DNA of 59,515 bases from Nitrospinota bacterium (GTDB lineage Bacteria; Nitrospinota_A; JADGAW01): positions 1 through 59,515 of the forward strand of contig JADGAW010000001.1 of assembly GCA_015231815.1 (NCBI GenBank), given 5' to 3'. Below, piece by piece: positions 24,099 to 33,641 of this stretch. The notes beneath the pieces were generated by a model. That model saw only the letters and a program-made list of their open reading frames with translations. It ran no database searches and was not told the DNA's origin. Each line of letters opens with the position of its first letter. Position 1 is the stretch's first letter. The position numbers were made by a program, and so were the translations under genes.

Positions 24099-25232
24099 AT
24101 GGATATCGTTAAATCCTGCATTCTCTCAATTGGAAACGAACTTCTCAGCGGTCATACCTTAGATACAAACTCTCATGCAGCGGCTAAGATGCTGACAGAA
24201 CTGGGAACTGATGTCTTTAAAATAATGGTCTGTGATGATAACTTCGACAGAATTTACGAGGTTGTTACAAAATGTAAAAGCAGAATTCTTATTGTTTCCG
24301 GTGGACTTGGCGCAACACATGATGACATAACGAACAAGGTTATTAATCAACTGGAAAAGGATTTTCCCTATAAAAAACGCAATTTTTCCAATAAATTAGG
24401 AAGTGCTCCGGGGGTCATTCTTGAAGATGAAAAGCAACTGATTTTTTTCCTGCCGGGGGTTCCCTTTGAATATTTGGAAATGCTTCATGAGGTTCGGAAC
24501 ATTATTATTTCAGAGATAAAGCTTCCCATAAAACTTCGAAAATCCTTTATGACCCTCGGTCAAGGTGAGCTCAAGCTGTGGGAGGAAAGTAAATTAATGC
24601 AAAAAATTCCCTCGGAAATTTCCGTTTCATCCCTTCCAAAATCGCCGGGAGTGGAAATAATTATTTCTACCTATGAATCAGAGGAAAACCAAAAACATTT
24701 TCAAAAGGCTATTGAGTTAATCAGAGAAAACCTTTCAGAATATATTTTTTCAGAGGATGGCGAGGAGCTCATTGAAGTTGTTTCAACGCTATTGAAAAAA
24801 AATAAACAAACGGTTGCCGTGGCGGAGTCATGTACTGGAGGACTACTGGGGAAAATCTTCACAGATGCCTCAGGTTCATCGGGATATTTTCTTGGAGGAA
24901 TTATTTGCTACAGTAACGAAGCTAAGGAGAAGATTGTTGGGGTTAGACAGGAAACACTCGAAAAATATGGTGCAGTGAGCAGGGAAACTGCTGAAGAACT
25001 TGCAATAAAAACCCGCAATCTTTTTAACGCCGACTTTGCCCTTTCAATTACAGGCATTGCCGGTCCCACCGGAGGCTCAGAAGAAAAACCTGTCGGGCTT
25101 GTTTACATTGGCTGTGCTTCAAAATCCGGGACAATAGTAAAAGAATTCAACTTTAAGGTTGACCGAAAAATGAACAGAGTTTTTTCAGCAACCTACGCTC
25201 TCAAGACCCTTCATGAAAGCTTAAAACAATAA
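24099..25232 (+). CDS. cinA: CinA-family protein (nicotinamide nucleotide processing)
   Basis: A 377-residue protein, slightly shorter than the usual ~410. Residues 1-165 form the MoCF-like domain (SIGNELLSGHTLDTNS; GGLGATHDD at 68-76), related to ADP-ribose pyrophosphatase activity. Residues 225-377 form the CinA C-terminal domain with AESCTGG (242-248) and ALSITGIAGPTGG, which in characterised members deamidates nicotinamide mononucleotide. Likely recycles NMN released by DNA ligase. 'Competence/damage-inducible protein A' is the historical name. Confidence 0.94.
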   Translation: MDIVKSCILSIGNELLSGHTLDTNSHAAAKMLTELGTDVFKIMVCDDNFDRIYEVVTKCKSRILIVSGGLGATHDDITNKVINQLEKDFPYKKRNFSNKLGSAPGVILEDEKQLIFFLPGVPFEYLEMLHEVRNIIISEIKLPIKLRKSFMTLGQGELKLWEESKLMQKIPSEISVSSLPKSPGVEIIISTYESEENQKHFQKAIELIRENLSEYIFSEDGEELIEVVSTLLKKNKQTVAVAESCTGGLLGKIFTDASGSSGYFLGGIICYSNEAKEKIVGVRQETLEKYGAVSRETAEELAIKTRNLFNADFALSITGIAGPTGGSEEKPVGLVYIGCASKSGTIVKEFNFKVDRKMNRVFSATYALKTLHESLKQ

Positions 25233-25290
25233 AGTATGTTCTACTAGAAGAATATTGAACGCTATCTAATGTTTATCTTTGGAGGTTATT

Positions 25291-25653
25291 ATGTTACAGA
25301 TTTTACCGGAATCAAAAGGGGCAGTTCTGATGGTAAAAGCATCGGAACAACTCACTCATAAAGATTATGAAGAAGTATTTATTCCTACCCTCGACAATTT
25401 AATTAATACATATGGCAAAGTAAATGTTCTTCTGCACCTTGATGAAAGCTTTAGTGGCTGGGAACTCGGAGCAATGTGGGACGATGCAAAGTTTGGAGTT
25501 AAGCACATGAAAGACTTCAATAAGATAGGTATGATCGGTGCTGCTCAATGGGTAGAATGGACGACAAAAATTAGTTCCTACTTCATTGATGGTGAAATAC
25601 GCAACTTTAAAGCTTCAGAACTTAATGATGCAATGAACTGGATCAAAGAATAG
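25291..25653 (+). CDS. SpoIIAA-like (STAS-type) protein
   Basis: A 120-residue protein of the SpoIIAA-like/DUF3478 family (PF11964 type): VLMVKASEQLTHKDYEE, then a strand-helix pattern ending DLxx-like DAMNWIKE. Some homologues are small lipid-binding or stress proteins, and the fold is STAS/CRAL-TRIO-related; function is unknown. GGAGG five bases upstream fixes the ATG at 25291 (MLQILPESKG) rather than a start 12 bases earlier. It lacks a DST phosphorylation motif, so it is not obviously part of the partner-switching circuit. Confidence 0.82.
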   Translation: MLQILPESKGAVLMVKASEQLTHKDYEEVFIPTLDNLINTYGKVNVLLHLDESFSGWELGAMWDDAKFGVKHMKDFNKIGMIGAAQWVEWTTKISSYFIDGEIRNFKASELNDAMNWIKE

Positions 25654-25731
25654 CTCTAGAACAAAGCAATGAGCAAAAAAGTCCTTTATAATATTTTTCT
25701 GATTTAAAAACTTCTTCAGGAACTCTACAGT

Positions 25732-26046
25732 ATGCAGAAAGAATCTCAATTCTCTATTGGACAGTTGGTAAAGCACAAGCTTTTTAATTACCGTGGAGTA
25801 ATTGTTGATGTTGACCCTGAATTTATGCTCACGGATGAATGGTACGAAATGATGGCAAAAAGCAGGCCTCCGAAAGATGAACCTTGGTACAAGGTTCTGG
25901 TGCATAATGCCATACACGAAACCTATGTGGCTCAAAGAAACCTTGAAAAGGATGATAGTAAGCAGGAAATTAATCATCAGGATATAAAGTCCTTTTTCAG
26001 CGGGTTTGTCAACGGAAAATATGTTCTTCTTCAAAAAGACAACTAG
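25732..26046 (+). CDS. hspQ: HspQ / YccV-like heat shock protein
   Basis: A 104-residue hemimethylated-DNA-binding/YccV domain protein. The signature FSIGQLVKHKLFNYRGVIVD, then PWYKVLVHNAIHETYVAQRNL, covers nearly the whole length. In Escherichia coli HspQ binds and stimulates Lon and affects DnaA stability. The start ATG at 25732 lies directly before the domain. Found mainly in Proteobacteria, which helps place the genome. Confidence 0.92.
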   Translation: MQKESQFSIGQLVKHKLFNYRGVIVDVDPEFMLTDEWYEMMAKSRPPKDEPWYKVLVHNAIHETYVAQRNLEKDDSKQEINHQDIKSFFSGFVNGKYVLLQKDN

Positions 26047-26126
26047 AAAATTAATCTAATATAAAATAGATTGGAATGTCAGAAAATCTTTGATAGGCTG
26101 TTGGTACCCAGAATCACAATGGCAGC

Positions 26127-26516
26127 TCAATCACTGATTTGCTCCAAGGTTGCTGGAAGGTGTTGGAAATGCTTTTCAACGGTCAGGAGCGTTGACCCTG
26201 AACGGCTCGCTAGCACAGCAATAATGGCATCGGTTAAAGGGACGGTAATTCCTTTGACACGAAGGTTTTGTAAGAGCTTGCCCGCCTCATCCCAGTCACT
26301 TTCTTTGGTCTCAAGCCGTCCAACGGTTTCAAAAATCAGTTGCAATTGTTTTTGCTCCTTTAGTCCTTTAGCTCCCTGCAAAAGCTCAGCGACTACTACT
26401 CCGCATACAACGGCTCGGCCTTGTTCGATTGATCGAGCGACAATGTCCCCAAGGACTCCAGTTCCAGAGCGGAGGAAATCTATCCAAGCGGAGGTGTCAA
26501 CCAGCACATGATTCAT
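26127..26516 (-). CDS. vapC: VapC-type PIN-domain ribonuclease toxin
   Basis: Toxin of a type II toxin-antitoxin pair; PIN-domain magnesium-dependent RNase. From the ATG at 26516 the protein is 129 residues and starts MNHVLVDTSAWIDFLRSG with D7 as the first catalytic acid, followed by the second acidic helix (VCGVVVAELLQG) and the third motif (PLTDAIIAVLASRSG). The ATG overlaps the antitoxin stop (ATGA), so translation is coupled. Looks intact, unlike the remnant at 13717-14098. Confidence 0.93.
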   Translation of the reverse strand: MNHVLVDTSAWIDFLRSGTGVLGDIVARSIEQGRAVVCGVVVAELLQGAKGLKEQKQLQLIFETVGRLETKESDWDEAGKLLQNLRVKGITVPLTDAIIAVLASRSGSTLLTVEKHFQHLPATLEQISD

Positions 26517-26719
26517 TTGGAATTGATCTCCATTTTCCTTAAAGACTGCCAATTGTCCTCAATCTCGACCTTTCCCCGCAAGGCGAGAACTTTCTCCCTT
26601 TTCCTTTGGATAATATATTCTGAAAGGGCTTTTCTGACAGCTTCCGAGCGATTCTTTGTTTGGGTGAGCAAGGAAATTTCCTTAAGAGTTGATTCATCAA
26701 TTGTAAGGGTTGTTCTCAT
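26513..26719 (-). CDS. vapB: VapB-type antitoxin
   Basis: A 68-residue antitoxin. The N-terminus (MRTTLTIDESTLKEISLLT, then KNRSEAVRKALSEYI) fits an RHH/VapB DNA-binding fold; the C-terminal tail (VEIEDNWQSLRKM) is the probable toxin-binding segment. AAGGA lies upstream of the ATG, preceded by an extended -10 and an inverted repeat suited to autorepression. It neutralises the PIN toxin encoded immediately downstream. Confidence 0.9.
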   Translation of the reverse strand: MRTTLTIDESTLKEISLLTQTKNRSEAVRKALSEYIIQRKREKVLALRGKVEIEDNWQSLRKMEINSK

Positions 26720-26736
26720 CTTATCTTCCTTATTTT

Positions 26737-26765
26737 GTATGCAAATTTAAAAAATTATAGCATAC
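26737..26765 (-). promoter_or_regulatory. vapBC promoter and putative operator
   Basis: On the minus strand TGCTATAAT (extended -10; TATAAT at 26754-26759) lies about 35 bases before the vapB ATG. It is bracketed by the inverted repeat GTATGC (26737-26742) / GCATAC (26760-26765), 17 bases apart. No good -35 is visible, as expected for an extended -10. The repeat is a natural candidate for VapB/VapBC autoregulatory binding. Confidence 0.45.
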
Positions 26766-26827
26766 TTTAAGGCTTGTTCATTTTATTGGAAAGGGCTGAG
26801 GATAATCTTTGTCCGGCTTTTTACTGA

Positions 26828-27415
26828 TTAAAGAACCCCTTTGGTGGAAAGCGTTGAATCGCCTCTTGTTTCCTCCTCCAAAGCAACATTTATTGCTTTG
26901 CCTACTCCTTTAAAAACAGTTTCAATAAGATGATGGGCATTTGAGCCATACTGATTGTTAATGTGAAGGGTAATATCAGCGTTGGCTACAAACGCATGGA
27001 AAAACTCGGAAACAAGCTCCACATCAAAGTCGCCAACTTTACCGTCAAGTTTTACATTGAAGACCAAAAAGGGTCTGCTGCATAAATCCACTGTTACAGA
27101 GGATAAAGCCTCACAAAGAGGAATGTTAGCTGTTCCAAAACGCTTAACTCCAGTTCTGTCACCTAAAGCCTGATTCAAGGCTTGTCCAAGGCAAATCCCC
27201 GTATCTTCAACTGTATGGTGAAAATCAACGTCAATATCACCTTTTGCCTGAACAGTTAAATCAATAAAACCATGCTTGCCAATCTGCTCAAGCATATGGT
27301 TGAAGAAAGGAATACCAGTCTCAATATTGGTTTTGCCACTTCCATTGAGGTCGATTTCAACCTTAATATCAGTTTCGTTTGTTCTTCTCTCTACTTTTGC
27401 TTTATTTTCTTTCAT
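26828..27415 (-). CDS. hisB: Imidazoleglycerol-phosphate dehydratase
   Basis: Sixth step of histidine synthesis (IGP to imidazole acetol phosphate). It is the monofunctional ~195-residue type, lacking the histidinol phosphatase domain of the enterobacterial enzyme. Manganese-site motifs are GIPFFNHMLEQ, DVDFHHTVEDTG, LVSEFFHAF and GSNAHHLIETVFK. GAGGGA six bases upstream supports the ATG at 27415; a GTG at 27436 would add seven residues. It stands alone here; the other his genes are elsewhere. Confidence 0.96.
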   Translation of the reverse strand: MKENKAKVERRTNETDIKVEIDLNGSGKTNIETGIPFFNHMLEQIGKHGFIDLTVQAKGDIDVDFHHTVEDTGICLGQALNQALGDRTGVKRFGTANIPLCEALSSVTVDLCSRPFLVFNVKLDGKVGDFDVELVSEFFHAFVANADITLHINNQYGSNAHHLIETVFKGVGKAINVALEEETRGDSTLSTKGVL

Positions 27416-27490
27416 AATTCTTCCCTCTTTATTCACGCAAAGAAGCTGCTAAACAGTTGTCCGTCGAAAACCTTCGAAAGACTTTATGTA

Positions 27491-30043
27491 TTAATTCCAG
27501 GTTAAAACTTTAGGTATATGTTCACAAAGTCCAAATTTATTTTTTGGTCTTACCCTTACACCGTACCCCTGTTCTCCTGAAATTCCGCATTCAATACTAC
27601 CATGATAAATCGCTTTATCACCATTATGTTTTTCATAGGACATTTCCACTAATTTGCCCTCAGGTAATTCTCCATCCTGCTGAATATGCCCGTAGTAAAT
27701 TTCAACCGTTAAATCTTCAGGTGAAAATCCACCAATATTAAGTTCAGCTTTTATTTCAAATTTATCACCAACCCTGACTGTATCGGGGCTTTTCTCGGTA
27801 ACTGAATTAATAACAACCTCATGCCAGTGTTGCTCAATTTTTTCCTTAAAAGCAGAAGCTTCCTTGCTGATTTTATTATTTTCATTCTTAAATTCATTTG
27901 ATTTCTTAAACGCCGGGATATAAAATTTCTGAGTATAATCCCTCACCATTCTATTGGTGTTAAATTTCGGAGCTATTGTAGCAATGGTATTTTTCATCAT
28001 TTCCATCCAACCTCTGGGAAGTCCATCTCTGCCTCTCTCATAGAAGGTTGGAATAACATCGTTCTCAAGAATATCGTAGAGAGCTTTACTTTCCACTTCA
28101 TCCTGATATTCATGGTCTTCATATTCTTCACCATCACCAATAGCCCAGCCATTTTTTGAATTATACGCTTCATCCCACCATCCATCAAGAATAGAAAAGT
28201 TTAAAGCTCCATTAACTGCTGCTTTCATACCGGAAGTACCACTTGCCTCATGAGGTCTTCTAGGGTTGTTCAACCAAACATCAACGCCCTGAACAAGATA
28301 ACGAGCAACGTTCATGTCGTAATCCTCAATAAAAACTACTTTGTGCTTAAACTCTACCTCCCTCATATGGTGAACGATTTCCTTAATAAAGGTTTTACCG
28401 GCATCATCCTTAGGGTGGGCTTTCCCGGCAAAAATAAACTGAACCGGCATATCTTTATTATTAAGAATTTTTGCAAGTCGTTCAAGGTTGGAGAAAATAA
28501 GGTTACCGCGTTTGTACGTTGCAAACCTTCGTGCAAAACCAATAGTTAATGACTCTGGATCAAGAACCTCATCTGCATAGTCTAACTCCTGTTTTCCCGC
28601 TCCTTTTTTCAGAAGTTGTTTTCTTAACCTTCTTCGAGCAAAGTCAACGAGCCTTTCTCGTCTTCTTTCATGAGTTCTCCATAGCTCAGTATTGGGTATC
28701 GCCTCAACTCTTTCCCAATACTTTTTATCAACCGGTTTTCTTTTCCAGCTTGGACCAAGGTATCGATCAAAAATTCCCCGCAATTCATGAGAAATCCACG
28801 TGGTAATATGAATACCGTTGGTCACTGAATCAATAGGTATCTCATTAGTGGACAGCCCTTCCCAAACGTTGTGCCACATTTCCCTTGACACTCTACCATG
28901 GAGTTTACTTACACCGTTGGAGTAGAGAGAATGCTTTAAAGCAAAAACAGCCATGGAAAAGGGTTCATTATTATCTTCTCTATTAATTCTTCCCAAGCTG
29001 AGAAAATGTTCGTTGGAGACTCCAAGTTCATTCATATACCCCTGAAAATATGCTGCAATGAGTTCAGGACTGAAAATATCTATTCCGGCTGGAACTGGCG
29101 TATGTGTTGTAAAAACAGAGCTTGCCTGAATTAATGAAACAGCTTCATTAAAGTTTACACCCTCGTTTTGCATATAATCTTTTAACCTTTGCAGTATCAA
29201 GAACGCCGCATGACCTTCGTTCATATGGAAAACATTTATTTCTATTCCCAAAGCTTTTAGAGCTTTTACTCCGCCCATTCCAAGGAGAATTTCCTGCTTA
29301 ATTCTCATATGAATATCACCACCGTAGAGTCGGCTGGTAATTTCACGGTCTTCTTTGTTGTTTTTACTGATATTGGTATCAAGAAGAATTAAGGAGATTC
29401 TTCCGACTTCCACTTTCCAGATTTGAGCGTATATTTTATTGTTCGGTAAATCAACTTCAATAAGTATAGGCTTTCCTTTTGTATCTTTTTGAAGCGTTAC
29501 GGGAAGTTTTGAAAAATCGTTTTCCGGGTAAAATTCCTGTTGCCAGCCATCAATATTAAGATATTGCTGAAAGTAACCATGACTGTAAAGTAAGCCAACT
29601 CCAGTTAACGGAATTCCAATATCACTGGCAGATTTAAGATGATCGCCAGCAAGGATTCCAAGACCTCCTGAATAAATGGGTAAACTCTCGTCCAGTCCAA
29701 ATTCAAAAGAAAAATAGGCAACTTTCATTTCACTATCATCTGGATAGGTTGAGTCAAACCATGTCTCCAGAGAGTAATATTCCTCCTGCTCCTCTTGAAC
29801 CCTGTTTAACTGTGCAATAAAACTGTCATCGTTACTGAGTTCCTCCAGCCTTGCCTGAGGAACTGCTCCAACAAGCTCTTTGGGGTTGTGGTAAACCTCT
29901 TTCCACATTGTTGGATCAATTCTCCGTAAAAAATTAATTGCTTCAGGATTCCAACACCACAAAAGGTTTTCTGACAAAGCTTCCAGAGGCTTTAAATTCT
30001 CTGGTAAAGATGGAACAACATTAAATTTTCGATATTTTGGCAC
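27491..30043 (-). CDS. Alpha-glucan phosphorylase (GT35)
   Basis: Phosphorolysis of alpha-1,4-glucan (glycogen or maltodextrin) to glucose 1-phosphate, 850 residues. It has the N-terminal DUF3417 domain (about 1-115: ENLLWCWNPEAINFLRRIDP) typical of the short bacterial/archaeal phosphorylase group, then the GT35 catalytic domain with MNEGHAAFLILQR and the PLP lysine K607 in GTSGMKAAVNGALN. The start is GTG with AGGAG eight bases upstream. The C-terminal 100 residues form a beta-rich domain (DLTVEIYYGHIQQDG). No other glycogen genes are in the window. Confidence 0.95.
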   Translation of the reverse strand: MPKYRKFNVVPSLPENLKPLEALSENLLWCWNPEAINFLRRIDPTMWKEVYHNPKELVGAVPQARLEELSNDDSFIAQLNRVQEEQEEYYSLETWFDSTYPDDSEMKVAYFSFEFGLDESLPIYSGGLGILAGDHLKSASDIGIPLTGVGLLYSHGYFQQYLNIDGWQQEFYPENDFSKLPVTLQKDTKGKPILIEVDLPNNKIYAQIWKVEVGRISLILLDTNISKNNKEDREITSRLYGGDIHMRIKQEILLGMGGVKALKALGIEINVFHMNEGHAAFLILQRLKDYMQNEGVNFNEAVSLIQASSVFTTHTPVPAGIDIFSPELIAAYFQGYMNELGVSNEHFLSLGRINREDNNEPFSMAVFALKHSLYSNGVSKLHGRVSREMWHNVWEGLSTNEIPIDSVTNGIHITTWISHELRGIFDRYLGPSWKRKPVDKKYWERVEAIPNTELWRTHERRRERLVDFARRRLRKQLLKKGAGKQELDYADEVLDPESLTIGFARRFATYKRGNLIFSNLERLAKILNNKDMPVQFIFAGKAHPKDDAGKTFIKEIVHHMREVEFKHKVVFIEDYDMNVARYLVQGVDVWLNNPRRPHEASGTSGMKAAVNGALNFSILDGWWDEAYNSKNGWAIGDGEEYEDHEYQDEVESKALYDILENDVIPTFYERGRDGLPRGWMEMMKNTIATIAPKFNTNRMVRDYTQKFYIPAFKKSNEFKNENNKISKEASAFKEKIEQHWHEVVINSVTEKSPDTVRVGDKFEIKAELNIGGFSPEDLTVEIYYGHIQQDGELPEGKLVEMSYEKHNGDKAIYHGSIECGISGEQGYGVRVRPKNKFGLCEHIPKVLTWN

Positions 30044-30224
30044 GTAATAATCTCCTGATTAATTTTATAGTCTTTGAAAAGCTCACTATTATAAGGGAAA
30101 CTACAATCTCAGGGTATATTTAATGAAAAACAGAGAATATTCTTCTTAAATACAAAAAAATAGCTGCTTAACTGTTAACTTTGAATAAGAATGCTTAAAC
30201 TTCAATATTGCATTATGCTTAAAA

Positions 30225-32078
30225 CTATAAAATAAGCTCCCCGTTTTGAATAGCTACAAGCCTTTTTCTACGATACTCTTCTATTTTTTCTTCAATTACC
30301 CTCGTTTCCCACACTCTGTTGTTCTCTTTGTATATTCTTAATAACAAATTAAGTGCAAAAGCATTATATTCATCTAATACTAAAATACTCTTGAGGGTTT
30401 TTACTGATTCAGAAATCTTTCCAGCTTCATACAAAATAAGTCCATAAAGATATTTCGTTTCAGGAACGTTAGGAGTTAGTTTCAGGGCAAGTTTAATGGA
30501 TTCTTCTGCCTTTTTATACTCTTTGGCAAAAAGAGCCGCCCTCGCTGCTTCATAGTAATATTTAGATTTGTTAGAGGAAAGCTTTATTATTTTCTCAAAT
30601 ATTGCACCAGAGTCCTGATATCTATCTTCCGTCGTATATTGAACACCCAAAGCAAATAATATCTCAGCCTTGTAATTATGGTAAGCACGAACAAGAAATA
30701 TGAGACTCAGAATACAGGAGACTAAAAGAACAACTTTTTTTGCCTTTTGACTCAACCGGGGTAAAAGCAACGTTTTTTTGTTCTGTCCATCCTGTATTAA
30801 AAAAATAATCAAGCCTGCAAAAAGCCAAAAGAGTAAAGCTGGTGCTAATTGATAAAAGTTAAAAGAAAAAAGAGAACTCACAAGAAAAGCAAAGAGAGAA
30901 AGCAATAGACCAAAAAGCAACAGTGACCTTTCCTTATTTTCACACCGAATAAGGTAAGTAATACTTTTCTTAAAAAGAACAGCAATAAAATAAAGGAAAA
31001 TAAAAAGTGTTGGTAAGCCAGACTCAGCAGCTAACTGAAGGTAATCATTGTGAGCATACCAACGGATACGATTTTCCATCTCCTTTTCCTGCCACCTTTC
31101 ATAAAGAGGGTAGATAAGGGGGTAGTTTCCAATACCAACGCCAAAAACTGGATTATCAGCTATCATCTCAATGGTGGAAGACCACGTATATTGACGCAAA
31201 AGAATATTTTTACTTAACCTCCAGCTTTCACGACCATTCACCTCACCTACAGCACCCGCATTACAACCAATAAATAAGCTAATTACTGGCAGAGATTTAA
31301 TAACCTGAGGCTGCTTATAAACCAAAAAACAGAGCAATATCAATGAAAGTGAAAGAATACGTTTTGATGTTTTAACATCAATATATTTCTTTTTATGAAG
31401 AAACTGCAAATAAAAAATGAGCCCTAAAAACCCAGCGGCAATTAGTGCCAATAAATGCCCCCTCACATATGTTGATAAAAAACAGCCAAGATTAAGAAAG
31501 AAAAAAATCATAAATAAAACCTGCTCTTTTCCTCTACTTATAAAAATAAATACAAAAAGCAACGGGATAAATAGAAGTAAATATTGAGCAATTAAATCAA
31601 TGTGGCCTAAAGTTGAGGTCATAAGAACACTTTGCGGAAGGAAAAATGCTAAACATAAAAACTGAAGCAATCCCAATAATGAGATAAATGAAGAAGCAAT
31701 AAAAAGGGGAAATAGAAACCTTTTAATCTCTTCAAACGATAAAAAAATCCGCTGGGAGGCAATAAATATTACATATAGACATAATACAACACTAAATCCA
31801 TATATTGCAAATAGATAGCTTTCAGAAAAGAGGATTGAAACACCTATAAAACAAACTAAAATTACCGCTAAAATATTTAAACCCGGCTCAGAAACCATAA
31901 TGTCTTTTTTATTTGAGCCTGAAATTAATAGAAAAAGTATAAAGAGAATAAAGAGTATTTCATAAGAAAACTCCTTAATTGCAGGAAACTGCTCGAGTGT
32001 CCAAGAATCAAATAAAACTGGAGGAACAAGAAAAAGGAGAAGAAAGTTAAATTTATAAATATTTTTTAGCAACATCAC
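30225..32078 (-). CDS. O-antigen ligase-like membrane protein with TPR tail
   Basis: A 617-residue WaaL/Wzy-type protein. About a dozen hydrophobic segments fill residues 10-460, with the large periplasmic loop containing GVGIGNYPLIYPLYERWQE and the conserved WYAHNDYLQLAAESG (about 335-349) of the O-antigen ligase domain. Residues 470-600 are tetratricopeptide-like repeats (YYYEAARAALFAKEYKKAEE; ETKYLYGLILYEAGKISE). It probably transfers a polysaccharide or glycan to lipid A-core or a protein. Its start overlaps the miaA stop by four bases (ATGA), so the two are co-translated. Confidence 0.88.
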   Translation of the reverse strand: MMLLKNIYKFNFLLLFLVPPVLFDSWTLEQFPAIKEFSYEILFILFILFLLISGSNKKDIMVSEPGLNILAVILVCFIGVSILFSESYLFAIYGFSVVLCLYVIFIASQRIFLSFEEIKRFLFPLFIASSFISLLGLLQFLCLAFFLPQSVLMTSTLGHIDLIAQYLLLFIPLLFVFIFISRGKEQVLFMIFFFLNLGCFLSTYVRGHLLALIAAGFLGLIFYLQFLHKKKYIDVKTSKRILSLSLILLCFLVYKQPQVIKSLPVISLFIGCNAGAVGEVNGRESWRLSKNILLRQYTWSSTIEMIADNPVFGVGIGNYPLIYPLYERWQEKEMENRIRWYAHNDYLQLAAESGLPTLFIFLYFIAVLFKKSITYLIRCENKERSLLLFGLLLSLFAFLVSSLFSFNFYQLAPALLFWLFAGLIIFLIQDGQNKKTLLLPRLSQKAKKVVLLVSCILSLIFLVRAYHNYKAEILFALGVQYTTEDRYQDSGAIFEKIIKLSSNKSKYYYEAARAALFAKEYKKAEESIKLALKLTPNVPETKYLYGLILYEAGKISESVKTLKSILVLDEYNAFALNLLLRIYKENNRVWETRVIEEKIEEYRRKRLVAIQNGELIL

Positions 32079-32995
32079 TGAATTAAACCAAGAATGTGTT
32101 CAACAGGGTTCTTAATTTCGTCAATGTCAATATATACCGCATCAGAACGACGGCGATGCCAGGTTAATTGTCTTTTTGCAAGCCTTCTGCTATTTGTTTT
32201 TATTTTCTCAATAGCCTCATCAAGCGAAATTTCCCCAAAATAATGGGCAATAAGTTCATTATAGCCAATCGACTTTAAGGGTTTTAGCTCTCTGTTATAG
32301 CCTGATTTTATTAAGGACTTAACCTCGTCGATGAATCCAGCCTCCATCATTTTTTCCACACGCTGGTTTATTCTTTCATACAATTCCTTTCTTCCTTGAT
32401 GAAGTACAACGTATAACGTTTCATTATTGTTTCTACTGCTTTTTTGACCATGATAAAAAGAGAATCGGTTACCGGTAATCTCATAAACCTCCATGGCTCT
32501 AACTATTTTTTGTCGGTCTTTAAGAGTAATTCTTTCTGCATATACAGCATCAATTTTTTTAAGTTCTTCGTAGAGCTTCTCAACACCTTTTTCCTTTGCT
32601 AGTTGGTTATATTTCTCTCGCACATTTTTATTGGAAGGAATTGAGCAGGAATAATCATTGAGGAATGCATCGATAAAAAGTCCGGTTCCTCCACAAAGCA
32701 GAGTTATGTTACCTTTTCTCCTGTTTTTTTCTTCAAGCTTTTCTGAAATTTCAGCAAAAAACGATGCATTAAATTCTTCATCAGGTTCGACAATATCAAT
32801 GCAGTGATGGTGAACTTTTTTGAGCTCTTTTTCGGTTGGTTTAGAGGTGCCTATATTAAGCTTTTTATACACCTGAAGGGAATCAGAAGAAATTATATCT
32901 ATTTCAAGCCTGAGGGCAAGCCCTATTGCCACTTCAGTTTTTCCAACAGCAGTTGGTCCGGTAATAATAACCGTCTTAATATTTGTATTCACCAT
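32075..32995 (-). CDS. miaA: tRNA dimethylallyltransferase
   Basis: Adds a dimethylallyl group to A37 of tRNAs reading UNN codons. 306 residues, standard size. P-loop GPTAVGKT (13-20), DSLQVYKKLNIGTSKPT, HHCIDIVEPDEEFNASFF, GGTGLFIDAFL, and a C-terminal RRLAKRQLTWHRRR segment are all family signatures. Usually placed near mutL or hfq; here it is coupled to an O-antigen ligase gene instead. Confidence 0.97.
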   Translation of the reverse strand: MVNTNIKTVIITGPTAVGKTEVAIGLALRLEIDIISSDSLQVYKKLNIGTSKPTEKELKKVHHHCIDIVEPDEEFNASFFAEISEKLEEKNRRKGNITLLCGGTGLFIDAFLNDYSCSIPSNKNVREKYNQLAKEKGVEKLYEELKKIDAVYAERITLKDRQKIVRAMEVYEITGNRFSFYHGQKSSRNNNETLYVVLHQGRKELYERINQRVEKMMEAGFIDEVKSLIKSGYNRELKPLKSIGYNELIAHYFGEISLDEAIEKIKTNSRRLAKRQLTWHRRRSDAVYIDIDEIKNPVEHILGLIQ

Positions 32996-33094
32996 AAAGT
33001 ATTTCTCATGTACGTGAACAATAATGGGTTACGAGCAAGAAGTTAATCAAAACATCTCACCACCACCTTTTTCCACCCATCTACTTTTTAATAA

Positions 33095-33550
33095 CTAAAA
33101 AAGTGGTTGAATACTCTTCAAACCATGTGTTTGCAGGTATGCCTCATTCTCCCATAAATAGAGCCAGTTTAGTAGTCCAGCAAAACAGAAAAGAAAAATT
33201 GATCGTCGAAGAAACTTTTTTTCTATAAAAACCTTTATAATTGTTGGCTTATAAAAAGATGTCGCTGTAAAGAAAAACAATACTAACCAGATAATAGCAG
33301 CAAGCGGGTTAAAGAGAAATGCTTTTTTAATTTCAAGGTGCAGCAGTGATACTATTGCTCTGGTTGCTCCACACGTTGGCGATGGGTGACCAGTTAAGTA
33401 ACTGAAAAAGCATACCTTTACTTCTGGAATATAATGTACTGCATAAGGATATAAAAAGAGCAGTACTGAAAGGTAAAAAAATAAAAATTGCAACAGTTTT
33501 CTTTGGTCAATAGCCATAATTATTTTTCTGTTTCCAATAGCTTCGTACAT
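33095..33550 (-). CDS. DUF2752 family membrane protein
   Basis: A 151-residue protein with about three transmembrane helices. The family motif is clear: SPTCGATRAIVSLLHLE (CxxCG..RA-type, here with one leading Cys lost), followed by FNPLAAIIWLVLFF. Function unknown; homologues are common in Bacteroidota and the former Deltaproteobacteria. The start is uncertain: ATG at 33550, or ATG at 33517 (MAIDQRK), neither with a good ribosome site. Divergent from bioD. Confidence 0.82.
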   Translation of the reverse strand: MYEAIGNRKIIMAIDQRKLLQFLFFYLSVLLFLYPYAVHYIPEVKVCFFSYLTGHPSPTCGATRAIVSLLHLEIKKAFLFNPLAAIIWLVLFFFTATSFYKPTIIKVFIEKKFLRRSIFLFCFAGLLNWLYLWENEAYLQTHGLKSIQPLF

Positions 33551-33641
33551 CTGGTTTCAAACCACGCATAAAAGTGAAAGGGTAAATTATAAAAACCATT
33601 CACTAAAACGTTTAATTTTTGTATAACTATTTAGGTTCTCT

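Noticed and set aside
26071..26511. 146-codon open frame opposite vapC
   Set aside because: The minus-strand reading gives a convincing PIN toxin with a coupled antitoxin; the plus-strand reading is Ser/Cys/Thr-rich noise.
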